Source: Phanerodontia chrysosporium | Taxonomy: Eukaryota > Basidiomycota > Agaricomycetes > Polyporales > Phanerochaetaceae | Assembly: GCA_001910725.1 (NCBI GenBank) | Contig: MJGA01000005.1 | Span: forward strand, 558,001-622,000 | DNA length: 64,000 nt | Direction: 5' to 3' | Part shown: positions 44,547 through 56,900 of the stretch, piece after piece | How the letters are laid out: the number at the start of each line of letters is the position of its first letter | Numbering within the stretch: the first letter of the stretch is position 1 | Notes under the pieces: model-generated | The model's input: the letters and a program-made list of their open reading frames with translations, nothing else | Database searches by the model: none | Told to the model about the DNA's origin: nothing | Position numbers and translations under genes: made by a program

Positions 44547-45305
44547 TCGTCACTTTGCCTTCCCGCCCGTGTCGTTGAACGACGAGGAAGTCTGAGACTT
44601 CTTAAGATGCCGGGCTCATCTCCATTCTTTTCTTACACCCTTCTTTTCCCTCCACCGTCATTGCTTTCAATTTGCGCTAGGACACCTTTCTTCTGTACAC
44701 AATGCACAGCTGTACCATGTATCGTGGCTCGTTCCGCCGGCAGGGATTTCCAACACGAAGAAATCTTTTGCGCTCTATTTAGTCACGGAGCTACATTCCT
44801 GTCTCACTCCACTGTGCGATAGGGCTGCAGTGAACAAGGGTGAATACGGTTCTGTCTTCCAAAAGTTCCGCGAGAATTATGGTTTGGCACGCCGTCATGC
44901 ATCGTGTCCAGGTCGGAGTCCATCGTTCTGTTGTGCTTCGTCCATTGGCTGGCATAACCCACGACTATGCTGCAGGCCTACGTTGGCATTCATAAGGCTC
45001 CAGGCGTCACGCTGCTCCGTCATACCTCGTCATCGATAACCGGGTCCCGCCCAACATGTACCGTTTCACGCGCCGTCCAAGCCCGACTTATAACCTCGCA
45101 CTCATCCCCCCATTCTCTCTCTCGCTTAACTGACATCTCCCCGCACATCGCAACACAGCCTATTCATAACACAAGGTCACCCTTACTCGCCGTCGCAAGA
45201 TCTGCCGCTTGCTGTACACAGTACCACACATCAGTGACCGCTCTCACGTCCTCTACTTCCCAAATGCGCCTCCAGTCCCACGTTGCAGACTACTCTCCGC
45301 TCAAG
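44547..45305. other. Intergenic region upstream of APA2
   Basis: About 760 bases. Open frames exist (for example in frame with APA2 from 44967), but they are compositionally random until a few codons before 45306. No RNA gene or repeat seen. It should contain the APA2 promoter. Confidence 0.45.
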
Positions 45306-46617
45306 ATGCCAGATACCCCTGCCGATATCATAGCCAGACTTCCGGAACGCTTCGCAAAAGCCAAGGATGAAGGGGACTTGCTCTTCTTCCCGTCCACGGT
45401 CCAGAAGCACGAAGAGTTTGGCGTAGAGGTATGTGAGTAGGTCCGTTATATCGCGTCCTAGAGGCTCATTGCTCGCAGTGGGAGATTCGCCTCTGTCCCG
45501 CTCTGCAGAATAAGCCGCCGCTGCCGACGCCGCACTTCGACGCCACTGCAGATGAACGCAGAGCAGTGCTGGGTCTTGAGGGCAAGAAGTTTGACCCCTT
45601 CTCGCCTCCGTACGTCCCGAACTTGCACATTGGGGACTTGAAGGATGAGGTAGACGGCGACGAGTATGTGGTTTTGGTGCGTGCACTGTCAATATCCGCT
45701 GCGTATACCGATTGACACGGATATTGCACTAGTTCAACAAGTTCTCCGTCGTTCCGAATCATATATTACTGGTCACGAGAGGTGCGCGATTCGGCCATCT
45801 CTATCGCTGGGTAGGCTTACAGATGTCTTGTCTTTGCCACAGAATTCCACTCGCAGACGGCGCCGCTCATGCCGCCAGATCTTGTGCAAGCGTACCGGCT
45901 GTTAGTAGCAGCACAGAAAGCTGGCCAGAAGTTTTTCGCATTTTACAACTGTGCGTGGATTCTGCGAATCTACGAACGTTACGGGTCTAACCGACTGGCA
46001 TAGGTGGTGACCTGAGCGGTGCAAGTCAACCACACAAGCACATCCAACTTATACCAATCGAGGCGGATGGTCCTCCGGTTGAGAAGCTCGCTCGCTCGCA
46101 GAACATTGAAGTTTTAGGTGTGTACGACATGGATCGGATGGACTGGGCATGATCTGACACTAGCTTCTGCTCTCCAGAACGGCCCTTCGCGTTAGACACC
46201 CTTCCCTACGCCAACCATATCCGTCGCTTTCCTGCCTCGCTGCCACACGCGTCCCGCGACGAGCTGGAAGCGACACTCCAGCGAGCGTTCATGTCCCTGC
46301 TCGACCTCGCTCTGTCGACCTTCCGAAGAGACCCACCAAGCTCCCTTGACGGCTCTGCTAGCAAGAGCACACTTTCCTACAACGTCATCCTCACACTGGA
46401 GCACATGCACATCATCCCGCGGAAGGCGGAGACATACACGCTTTCCGAGACCGGCGACGCACTCAGCATCAACTCAATGGGCTTCGCGGGCTGCTTGCTC
46501 GTGAAAAGCGAGACCGAGTTCGAAGCGGTCGTAAAGGAGAGCGTGGGCAAGATTCTGGGTGGTGTCGCCTGCAAGAGCATCCACGATCAGCAATGCGAGG
46601 GTGCATGTTCGTTGTGA
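45306..46617 (+). CDS. APA2: Ap4A phosphorylase / ATP adenylyltransferase (APA1/APA2 type)
   Basis: Cleaves diadenosine tetraphosphate with phosphate to ADP and ATP, a nucleotide-homeostasis enzyme. Start MPDTPADIIARLPERFAKAK at 45306; an in-frame ATG at 45264 is the alternative. Motifs in order: DLLFFPSTVQ, EIRLCPALQNKPPLP, FDPFSPPY, FNKFSVVPNHILLVT, FHSQTAPLMPPDL, and the HIT-like catalytic segment SGASQPHKHIQLIPIE. The C-terminal domain has YNVILTLEHMHIIPRKAE and SINSMGFAGCLLVKS. Five introns, all in phase, TGA 46615-46617. Length near 340 residues, normal for fungal Apa2. Reads without frame damage. Confidence 0.93.
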
Positions 46618-47046
46618 TATCGGAGTACAGCTTAGACTAGAGGATGTATCATAGTAGAGCTTTGTAGTAGGCATTGCGGTGCTTGACATAGTCTTTCAGT
46701 CAGCCATCTTGCTGCGTTGGAGGTGCTGAACGGCTAGTGCATTTGGGCGTCATCGCCCGCGTGTTCCCACGCCTCAATCGAACAGATGACCTGGAACTTG
46801 ACAATCGACGGCGTACGTGGTACACAACTGACTTACTGTAGACTCAGATGCGACACAGCTCGCATAGATTTGCCATTTTCGTCAAGTGCAGAGTGGTGCG
46901 TTCTCCAGGTGCTCGCTTTGAACGCTACAAGAGCTGTCTGTAAGCTGACCACTTGGAAGGGTCCCGCTTGGAGCCTACAACCCGCACTCCGAGGCCAAGG
47001 AGTATGGGTCTCAATGTAATAGCCTCCTCAACAGTGGTGTCTCCTT
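46618..47046. other. Intergenic region, nothing recognised
   Basis: An open frame from 46786 (MTWNLTIDG) followed by a 29-base GT-AG stretch could be a tiny exon, but no downstream continuation keeps frame. I do not call it. The region likely carries the promoter of the gene at 47047. Confidence 0.4.
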
Positions 47047-50000
47047 ATGGTGCTTCCTACTTCGGTACCTTGCGACAGCCCGTCATTCAAGTGGGCTGAC
47101 AAGGCTCCTGTGTTCAAGTCAGCCTCCACCGCGGGTCAGTTCCGCGGCTCCCACTTCGTACACATACGCAAAGCTGCGACGAACTAACTATCGCTCAAAC
47201 CAAAGAGCTATCTCCAATGCTCGGGAGATACGCCAATTTCTCTGAAGCTTCCTCGACGTCTCCCGCACCGGCGTTGAACAGCCGCGCCAGTTCTTCTACA
47301 GCGGTTCTCAGCCCTCTTGAAGACTTCCGAACAAGCAGATACATCAAGCCGGAAATTCTGCCCGAGGAGAGACCTGGCGAGGAAGAAATCTTCTTCAAGA
47401 GCCCAACAGATGATTTGTCGCGCTCAGGCAAGACTCTTCGAGGCTCCGCGTATTCCTTCGATCCCGAGACCAACGGCCCATACTTCTCCATTCCTCGAAA
47501 GCAAGTAGACCATGTGGCCCCTCTGAGACGTCGAGGAACCACGAAGGAGCTCGTCTCTCGTTATGAGTCTCTTTCCGCGGATCATTCCAGCTCGAGAGAA
47601 ACGGACCTGTCGAAGCAGAAGTCGCGCGTTTCTTCTTCAATCACCAACACCGTGACGACACAGAAGACAGATGAGCGAAAGGTGAAGGGACGCTCACCTA
47701 TTCGACAGTCCTTTCGCAACCTTCTTTCCGTGTTCAACAAGAAAGGGAAGGGAGCGCGAGAACCATCTCTCTATATTGCCGATCTGTTGAGCCCCCCTGA
47801 GGAACCGTTGTCCCGAACTCAAGGAGGAGATGAGAGGCCATTGCCGCCGCCGCCGTCGCCGCCACTACCACCCACGAAGTCACCCATGTCGTCCCTCCCG
47901 CCGATCAACACAGATTCTGTCAGTCTCGGGCTTTCTAGGGAGAACTCCAAGCGGCCTTCTTGCATGACCCCGCTTCCCCTCCACACCGGAACCCTTCTCT
48001 ACCTCTGCAAGCCCGTAACACCTGACAGTCTTCCCGTATGGATCAGTTGCAATGCTTCTCTTCATCGTACACATGTCGTCTTGACATGGTTTTCCGCGCT
48101 AGGGAATCCCTCGACGTCACTGGTCCAGCTGTCCCAGTGCACGGACGTCCGCTCACTCGCTCTTTGCGATCTCGAGCCCACAGAGGCCAGCATGTTGCCG
48201 GACGATCCAGAGTTTAACGAACCGAAAGTATTCGAGCTGCTCTTCGAGGGAAAGGCTCGGGAGAAGTTTGCTGCTACATCCGTCAAAGGGCGAGCTGGCT
48301 GGGTCAGTGCGGTATGGTGCGCGCCTTTCTCGTGTATGGTACATTTTACGCGCTAATAATCTCTATAGGGATGCAGTTTTACATACCAGTGCGCAGAGGA
48401 CACCGTCTGTGCGCTGTCCATCTACTCGGCCATCTTCTTCGGTTTTGGTTTCCGATAGACCATCGACAGTCGCACAGACCCCAGTGATAGCCTCAAATAA
48501 GGCGAGTCCCTCTATGCGGGCTGACGACATGAGTACGAGGACGCAATTAGAAGCGACCTCTTCACCTCGCTCGGTCGAGCCCATCAGAATTCAGCTCTTT
48601 GACCCACCAGTATCAAAGGCGAGTCCGCCACCGTTGACTCCCGACAAGTCTACGTATTCGCGATTGCCCACTCCAGGCAGGCAGAGCCCATCCGTCCGTC
48701 ACTTAGACCAGATGTCTATTGTACAACAACGGTTGGCACAACTCGAACGTGCGGCGTCCCTGAACACCCCGGTGCCATCACCAACGAAGTCCACTCGCAG
48801 CCGTCAGATCATCTCCCCACCAGTCTCGCCTGTCAACGTGCCGAGGCAAAGTATCCTTCTTCGCCATGGGACTATATCGTCTATCGGTCAGGATTCTCTT
48901 GTCGACTCCTGCCCAGGGAACGACATCCATTTCCCGCTGTCACCAGAATCGGGAAAACTACCCTCCATTCCATCCGGAAAGTCGTTAGCCATTGAGCATG
49001 GCTCCTTCATAGCCAGAATCTCGCGGTTGAACGCCCCACAGGTTCCCGAGAAGCCGGATGTCTTCTCTCCTGCGTCTCAATACTCGGAGGTTGCCAAGCC
49101 AAGTAGTCTCAGCCCTGCCCTGTCAATGAAGGCGGATGCACCAGGAGGTCGTTCTACTCCCACCACCCCAACTCGCTTACTTGCAGCGTTCAGAGAGCCC
49201 GCATGCATTCCCGAGAAGATGACGTCGCCCCTCCACCTCCAAAGCCGCTCTCCGCCTGCCACTTCCCCCGTCGTGAATTCCATAGCGACTGTCCCTCCTG
49301 TGACCCTCTCCGACCTTCCTCCACAGCCACTGACCAGCGAGCCTCCCCCATCCCTACCGCACGTTTCGGTGCTTCCAGACCCGGAACAACATGCGCGTCT
49401 CTCGAAAATTCGCGGACAGATATCTGAGATTCGAGAGGAGATGCACAAACTCCCTGAGGCTCTCGGTGCAGTCATCGCTGAGCTGCCCCCTACCGTGCTT
49501 CCCGTCCCGCCTCCGAAAGACGACGAGGGAGAGAAGATTCTGCGTGGTATAGACGAGGGGGTCAAACGGATCGACGAGCGGAGCGAGGTCCACGCACAAG
49601 GCCTTGCGGGGATCCACGCGAAAGTCGATGCGATCATGGCTCTTCGCCAGGCTGATGTGTCGCCGCCACTTGCACCCCACTGCCGGAGGTGACCGAGGGA
49701 ATTACCATAAAGCTAGACGAAATTGCCTCGCAGCTCAGTAGCGGCCTTCCGGGGCTATCGCAGAAGCTTGAGGAATTAATCGCGCAGAGGGCTGAACAAG
49801 CGGTGCAAGACGTTCCCCGTGCCGATTCCCCAGCAGCGTCATCGGGCCCTCCGGTTGTCGCAGTAGAAGATATGGCAAGACTGTACGACAAATTGGAGGA
49901 GATCCTCAATGTGGTGCACGTCCCACAGCCCGCGCCTTCAGAATCCGACCCAAACTCTGACCACCAGCTCGTGCCAACGCCTGGAACGGTTGAGGCTGCT

Positions 50001-51129
50001 GTCACGAACACGGTGCGCGTTATACTGCGTTCTTTGTTCTGTAACTGACCAGTGCGCAGCTCGAGGAGTTGCTTGTGCTAGCCAGGTCCGAGAAGGAGCA
50101 GCGGGAGACCCATGCTGCTGCTCAGGCGGATAGCGCGCGCTATCTGAACGAGCTGAACTCCGTAAGCTCGAATAGCATTTAACGCTAAGCGCGACCTAAC
50201 GCATTCCGTAGTGGCTTGAGACCTTTGTCAAGCACGGCACGTCTCAGATCGAGACAGTTGCGGCGGGCGTGCAACACCTCTGCAAGGAGCTCGGTCACGT
50301 CGAGGCAGTCGGCGAGGACGGTCAACCAATCCCACATGACGGTCACAACGGCAGCCTCCTCTCAGAAGTCAGACAGCTCCTTGTGGAAAATAAGGGGAGT
50401 GACGAGAAGCTTGCTACTCTTCAAGCGTCCGTCGATCACTTGATGACTGCGCTACACGAAAGCATCCAAGCGGTCGAGACGAGGAATAGGTTCCGTGAGT
50501 ACTCGCAGTTTTCTCGGTATTAACGCGATGTAGCTGAGCGCGACATCGCAGCGACGGACACCGTAGTTGCCATCATCGAGCGACAACGGCAGGACCAAGA
50601 GCACATGTTGAAGACATTAGCGACAGGTGTGTCCTAGGGCCATAAGCTGCTTTGATCTCCTTGTATTGACCTAGTGCAGAACTCTCGAATGACATCCGCG
50701 GAGAACGTTTGCGATTCGTTGAAGCAATGAAGGAGGCGACCACGATTAACGTGCAGAGTAAGGCTCCCGCTTTTGTGTAAGCTTTCTCATACTGACACGG
50801 CTCGCAGTCCACGTCGAAGAGTTCAAGAAAGAGTTGACTAGAGAAGTGTTCTCTATGACGCAAGAGGTAACTCGGCTACAACGCGAGCGACAGGCCTTGG
50901 AACAGCAAATCGCCGACTTGTTCGCGTTTTATGCGAAGCAGAAACAGGCGAATGAGGTGCGTCGTAGTATCGTGTCCTGTAGCTCCAGCTGACGAGGATC
51001 CAGATGAAGCAGGGTGGGAAGAAGAAGGGAAGAGCCCCGCCGGAACCCGGGCTACAGCCTGGAGGGTCAGGACGTCGTCCGCTTCCAAGCCCTGGCCCTG
51101 GGCCTGGACAGATTCCGGGTGCAATGTGA
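47047..51129 (+). CDS. PH-domain protein with proline-rich linkers and long C-terminal coiled coil
   Basis: Probably a cortical or cytoskeletal scaffold; no named orthologue recognised. The start at 47047 (MVLPTSVPCDSPSFKWADK) joins in phase across an intron with a clear CTAAC branch site to ELSPMLGRYANF. After a Ser/Pro-rich region and PLPPPPSPPLPPT comes a PH domain (PLPLHTGTLLYLC ... LCDLEP ... FELLFEGKAREKF ... AGWVSAVWDAV), a phosphorylatable linker, then coiled coil (KIRGQISEIREEMHKL, LEELLVLARSEKEQRE, VTRLQRERQALEQQIADL) and a Gly/Pro-rich end (PGPGPGQIPGAM, TGA 51127-51129). One base is missing at CCCC 49675-49678: the frame ends at CRR stop, while adding a C gives LAPPLPEVTEGITIKLDEIA. 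All later introns join in phase. Confidence 0.8.
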
Positions 51130-51234
51130 CCCTGACGTCTGCCTGTGACCTAATATATAACTCCTTGGTGAACGACAGGATATAGAAGTACATGATGACT
51201 CCAAGAATACAGCCAGAGGAGACACAAGTAATGG
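51130..51234. terminator. Short convergent 3' region
   Basis: Only 105 bases separate the stop of the PH protein (plus) from the stop of the DUF6593-like gene (minus), so their 3' UTRs probably overlap. Confidence 0.4.
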
Positions 51235-52319
51235 TTAGTCTTCGCGATAGCTATAATGCGGCGAATAGTTGAAGAGCTGCGCGGAATCCCCGCGCATACC
51301 GGCTAGTGGTGTGAGGTGTTCTCGCATCAGGATGATGAGTGAAACCATTAAGTGATCAAGCAATTTATGCCCCGCAGGTTCAACCGTAACTTTCCGCGGA
51401 GGAGTGGGTATGAAGGTCGCAAGCAGCGTTGATCCACAGTGAGCCTAGAAGTGCAATCAGCCTCGTGAGCTTATTTGTGACTACACTAACTGACAAACCT
51501 GCCAGGACCTCAGGCTCATTTTCCACTTGATAGCTCTCCCGTCCCCGAGGAAGTATAGTCGTGTGCTGCGCATGACATTGGCCATCGACCTCAGGTCACG
51601 GTTGTACCGATGCGTACCTGCTCGTTGTACTTTTTCTGAAGTAGACTTCGTTTAGAGGCCGGCAGACTTGGCCCATTGTTACAGTGGCAGGCGAAGACGA
51701 TATACCGAGTCTATGATAGCTTCAATAAGCTGGCACGAATGAATAGATAGTCAACTCACTCCACACTCGCTACGATAGGTCCAGTCTCGTTTGTGCCTCT
51801 CCTCACAGTGGTCACAGTCATACTCGGCATCCATACGTTGACACCGACGCTGATGTGGTAAAGGCCTGAGCCATCCATGTGGGTGCCTTCTGGAGACACA
51901 ACCATGGCGAACGGCGACGATCGTATGAAGCCGTATGTCACAGCCTGTGTCGGATGGGCTACGCTGGCATAAGTAGGCAGCGCGTCTGCATCAAAATCCA
52001 CTATACAGGGCGTCTGGGCATCCTCGAGAACCTGACTTAATGATGGAGCGCGTTGCGTACGCGGAAGGGGGAGAGTATCGCTTGGCAGCGAAGGCGAGGA
52101 GCGAGCTGAGCCGAGATGGGAGCTAGAGCTTGATGCTTCGGTTGGCGTCGGAGACGTTGGTACCAATGTTCGCGGACTTGAGTCGCTCGCGTTTGAAGAG
52201 CCATCGACTGGTAGGATTGTGACCATGGGCTCCGCGCTGCGCTTGCGGAAGAGCGAGAATCTCCTTTTCTTCTCAGGCAGAACATATCCTGCCGGAGCCG
52301 TGCCTTGTGCTGACGACAT
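51235..52319 (-). CDS. DUF6593-like protein with Ser-rich N-terminus
   Basis: DUF6593 proteins are numerous in mushrooms and have no known function. Start MSSAQGTAPAGYVLPEKKRR at 52319. After a Ser/Pro-rich stretch the domain starts around VTYGFIRSSPFAMVVSPEG and continues ISVGVNVWMPSMTVTTVRRG, VASVELGISSSPATVTMGQV, LYFLGDGRAIKWKMSLRSWQ, GSTLLATFIPTPPRKVTVEP, and LLDHLMVSLIILMREHLTP, ending YSYRED with TAA at 51235-51237. Three GT-AG introns are in phase. The D-G-R-x-I-K-W-K and L-L-D-x-L-x-V-S patterns are what I use to assign the family. An extended upstream reading frame to 52691 is open but low in coding character. Confidence 0.72.
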
Positions 52320-52950
52320 AGTGAATAGGGCTTGGAGGACGTGGATGAGCAGGCCCTGGGCGTAGTATTGCAACACAGTCCCAGGTGTTGAGATGAAGTA
52401 GCTTGCTCCCGCCGCTACTCGCTGATAAGGACGATCGAAACGCGTATGGAGGCCCTGTCGTCGAGTACGGTAGATATATGCTGCTATAGCGGGACGCAGA
52501 AGGTGTAATAGCCATGTATGAGACAGTTCGTGTTGAATATAAGACCACGCTACAGACGGATTGCGTGAATTGGCGGCATTTGTATGGCCTTGATTGGCGT
52601 CGAAGGCGTTCAAGGAATCTCGAGTCGGCGTCTTACCAACGGCTCTCCAGCACGCCAAGAGAGTCAGTTGTCCATGATGAGACCAGAACACAGCCTGACT
52701 GTTCAGAGCTATCTGCCATGGAAGAAAGGAGACGGAGGGCGTGAAGCGAGGTGCCGAGTAAGGCTAGGCATTGAGGATTCGACGGAGGTTAAGCAACTTA
52801 TTAGAGCCGTGTATTCACCTTTGCGAAGGGCATTACAGTGTTGGCTTACCTTTGTTTACTGGGGCTTGGCACGCGCGCTTTCGAGCTACCCGGCGTTTCC
52901 CGTTGGACAACTCGAGAAACTGGTCCGCAGAGCACGCTACACTCACCGCG
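52320..52950. promoter_or_regulatory. Divergent intergenic region, DUF6593-like / ATP16
   Basis: About 630 bases between divergent starts. No gene supported. It should hold the constitutive promoter of the ATP synthase subunit; no obvious TATA element on the plus strand close to 52951. Confidence 0.4.
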
Positions 52951-53611
52951 ATGTCTGCGCTTCGTCTTGCCTCGTCTTTGTCCCGGAGGGCACCCAGGGC
53001 GTTCACCGTTGGCCGTCGTGGCTATGCTGAGGCTTCCGACAAAATCAAGCTGTCCCTGGTTCTCCCCCACCAGGTATGTGACGAAATGCGACAACATTTA
53101 TACCAGCACTTAACTGTCTCCTGCGATGAACACAGGCTATCTTCTCCTCGACCGATGTGATCCAGGTCAATCTCCCCGCTGCTACTGGTGACATGGGTAT
53201 CCTTGCCAACCACGTCCCGAGTATCGAGGCTCTCCGTCCTGGTGTCGTAGAGGTCATTGACTCTGCTAACGCGTCAAAGAAGTTCTTTGGTGCGTGTGCT
53301 ACGTTGTATTCACGCTTCAGTTTGCTCATGCGAGTAGTATCTGGCGGCTTTGCTACCGTGCACCCCAACAACAAGCTGACGGTTAACGTCGTCGAGGCTG
53401 CTCCGCTTGAGGCCTTCTCCGCCGAGGTACGCTGTCTCGCAACTGCATCAATGCGTCTCCCTGAACAATCGCCGTCCCACCATTCTAGGCTGTTCGTGCC
53501 AACCTTCAGGAGGCTCAGCGTGTTGCGAGCGGCAACGGTTCAGAAGAGGACAAGCTCGAGGCAAGCATTGAAGCCGAGGTTTACGAGGCTCTCCAGCACG
53601 CTCTGGCTTGA
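52951..53611 (+). CDS. ATP16: Mitochondrial ATP synthase subunit delta
   Basis: Central-stalk subunit of F1, linking gamma to the c-ring in the mitochondrial inner membrane (homologue of bacterial epsilon). Start MSALRLASSLSRRAPRAF at 52951 is an Arg/Ser-rich mitochondrial presequence, with mature protein from about YAEASDKIKLSLVLPHQ. Core motifs: VIQVNLPAATGDMGILANHV, PSIEALRPGVVEV, VSGGFATVHPNNKLTV, VEAAPLEAFSAE, and a C-terminal helical pair (AVRANLQEAQRVASG, EVYEALQHALA). Three introns in phase, TGA 53609-53611. About 160 residues, the usual length. Undamaged. Confidence 0.93.
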
Positions 53612-53915
53612 AGTCTTCTCTCTGTATTCGTCTGCATCGGTCTATAATGCATAGAGATTGAAACTGCTGTTGGAATAACCTGTGTGCACTCGTCGAAGTC
53701 GCGTGGTGTGGACGCTTTGGCGCTAAACTCTGTCCGTGTAAATTACCGCGTTTCTCAGGACTGCCATCGTCGAGTTCTACGCCGAATACGGTGTCTGTAG
53801 GCTCGACCTGAATGCTGACCGCAGCGGCGAGTGCCACGCTATCTTAGCGCACGTTTCCCTCGAGATTCCGTTCTTCGCTCTCCAGGCTACTCTTGCCATC
53901 CCAACTCCAGCCGAC
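53612..53915. other. Intergenic region
   Basis: About 300 bases between ATP16 and the oxygenase gene, both on plus. No gene or repeat recognised. Confidence 0.4.
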
Positions 53916-56900
53916 ATGGTACTCAGAATACCGAAGACTATCGACGATCGTACCTTGTTAGAAGACGAGCCGTTCAAAAAGCACTTCTCAGACGAGGTCA
54001 GCAGCAGGCGGGCACAACGTCCCAAACGAAAGGCACGTCCCGTGCTGTTCCAGACCGTCGAGGAGGCTTTGCGGAGTGAGCCGGGCGGGGTATGTTCACA
54101 CTTTGGCTGATCGTGTTCGCTGTCAATGACATTACTTCATAGCTGGACGCTGCTCGTGCTTGGCTCAACGCAGTGTTCAACTGTGGCCCTCATGTCAGCT
54201 CTAAGGACCTCGACGTGTTCATTGAGTTTTATTGGAGCGCATTCCGAGACAAGGGGAACGAATACGAGTGGTGGCGAACGTCGTTCCTTCTGAAAGAGAG
54301 CAAGGATCGCGGCCTTGACTACTCGTGTCCGTTGGACATGTGTGTCAGCTGGGATCCTCTCGCAACTGAAGCCACAGGTACCCCGCGGCTCAAAGGGCCT
54401 GTGACACTGCAGAACGGTACGCGCAAGAAAACGCGCCGCAGACGCGTTAATCCGCCCACCCGTCGCAAAGACGCGCCTTTCGATGCATACGAAGGGGAGG
54501 TTGAGGACAATGATTCCGCCGTGGACATCGACGACGATCAAGTCGTACCAAAACCTGCAGCATTGGTCACGGCCCCAGACAAACTCCTCTGTTCTGCAGC
54601 CCCTGCTCCAATGCCAGAGAACCTGCAGTGCGATACGAAGGGCCAGCCTCATACACATAGGCTTGCTAGTTCTGGGGCACTTTCCGATGACTCGCCGCTC
54701 ACGTCGTTCGAGACAGATACAGAGGAGGAAACGACAGTCTTGCGGAATGATGATATCGGAACCGCTGGCATTGAACCACCCGATATTGACCAAGTGCCTC
54801 TCGCCATCAGCCGTCCAGAGGATGCTGCGCCGTTCATCTTTTCCTGTGCACGGAATTCAGGCTCAGGTCTCACCGACCCTCAGTTCGAGGTTCATTCTCA
54901 TCAGCACTTGCCTACGACGTCCCGAACCCATAGGCCCATGCGGCAGGCATCGAATCTCGCGCGACTATCCGAGATGATGGCTCAGGAGACCGAATTTGAA
55001 GCCAAAACCAAGCAACGGAGGCACGGACCCCGCGTCTGCGAGCCACACACGATCACACCTGCGCTCAACATCCAGGGAGTATCTTTGCACACGCAAACGA
55101 AGGCTCGTCGACGGCGCATGGTCGACGCACGATCCCCTTCCCTGCAGTTGTCCGGCCCCGTCAAACGCGTGAAGGCTCCTATTCAGATAGTGAAGGCTCC
55201 CGGGAACTCCCGTCGCGTACTCGCACCTAAGAAGCCTGGCTTACACGCGGGAGTTGAACCTGTGGCTGGCAGGCCAGGGAAGAAACGACGGGGGAACGAC
55301 AGGGACGTCTTGGTCGATGCACACACTCCGCATGATGTTCTGCCGCTTCAAGGAGGTCGAGTCGGCTATGCAGCCCCTTTGGTCAATTGTCCAGCTGAGC
55401 CCCGCAAGGCCAGAAGAACTAAAACCAAGCGCGCCTCGAACCCGCCCCCAGTGACCGTTGAATCTAGTGCAGAAGCGTCTCGGGGACGGAAGCGCGTACG
55501 TGAGCACAAGCCTGTTGGACAAGCGGGGCCGCAGCCCATGCAGCTTCCAATACCCGCGCAGGAGCGTCCAACTATTCAGACACGGTCGCGTCGGAAAGCG
55601 GTTTCTGCGGCTACCCCCAACCGGCGAAGGCTGACGCGCTCGTCGCCAAGAACCCTGATAAGTTCGAGCTAGTGGATGTTGTACTTCGCGATAGCGCTCG
55701 CGGTGTGCAAATGCATCAAAACTGCCGTGTCGCAGAGGCAAGCGAGTGGGAAGCTGACCCGGACGACACTCATCTGGGCGAGTCTAGCGAGGAAGACGTT
55801 CCTCTTAGCCTTTCGACAAAGATACGCAAAACGAGCTTCGAGTCCCGTGGTCCTGCTCCCGCTCTTTCTTCCGCCCGTGACCCGTCGGATCCACCACAAC
55901 AGACGCAAGTACTGGAAGTCGACGAGATCGATTCACAGGACGTGTCCGCAACCGGTCTTTCACAAGATATCCCATGCCAACTGACATACCCGGACTTAAC
56001 CCCTTGCCCGTTACTCGAAGCCGCATCTATAAATGGACCCTTCGTTCCTAAGCTACCTCTGCCACGGTTGCCGCCAGTATGGGCACAGGTAATTTTTGGA
56101 CCCTTTCTTTTAGTCGACGACTCGTTGACGGTGCGCTAGTCGAGGCAAGAAGTCTGCGAATCGTTCGATTGGTTCCGGAGTTATCAGGGAGGCGTTTATT
56201 TCGTCAAGGATGTCGTAAAGGGTTACCTGTTAGGTGGATTCTCCGCCAGGTATGATCTGTGCACATCCTTAGCCTTTCACACGCTCATCGTTTATCAGCC
56301 GTGACCTATTCCATAACGGAGGCAAGTTGATCATCTCCCACGGGTAAGGCACATACGGTCGTTTTCCTATCGCATTGCTGAACGCCACTACAGAGGGGGG
56401 AAAGCTGCACAATCCATCGGGAGAGCTCCAGGAAATGTAAAGGCGAGCGATCAGCAAGAAGACGATAGATCTGTCAGAGCTCTCCTGCATAACTACCGGA
56501 CTGGCCGCCCTCTCGTGCTGATAATCGACGAGAAATACGCGCTCTTCCCTTACGATCTGGGAGCGAGAGGCATCACTTACGCTGTGTTAGGCTGGTACCA
56601 AATTGCCCACGCGTGGGGTAAGTGTGGTGCTGGTTTGTGCGGGCTTCAACTGTTGACCATGACAAGCTGAGTATCAGGCGGATTCATCGAGCCTTACGGG
56701 GAGAGTCGTGCGATGGAAGTTCGCCTTCCAGTGGTGTGACGCACAAGGCTCCCCGTGGTGGAGCAACCCACATGCGACAATTACAGGCCACTCCGATACA
56801 GAAACGCGCATCGACAGGTCTACTCCGAGTGAGCACCACGCAGACAGCCGTTTGAGCAGCACTAACATCATGTCAGTGGTCAATAGTGACAAGCAGTTTC

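Noticed and set aside
44830..45305. Upstream ORFs before APA2
   Set aside because: They continue in frame with APA2 but lack conserved sequence; MPDTPADIIARL fits the known N-terminus of the family. An upstream start adding a leader cannot be excluded.
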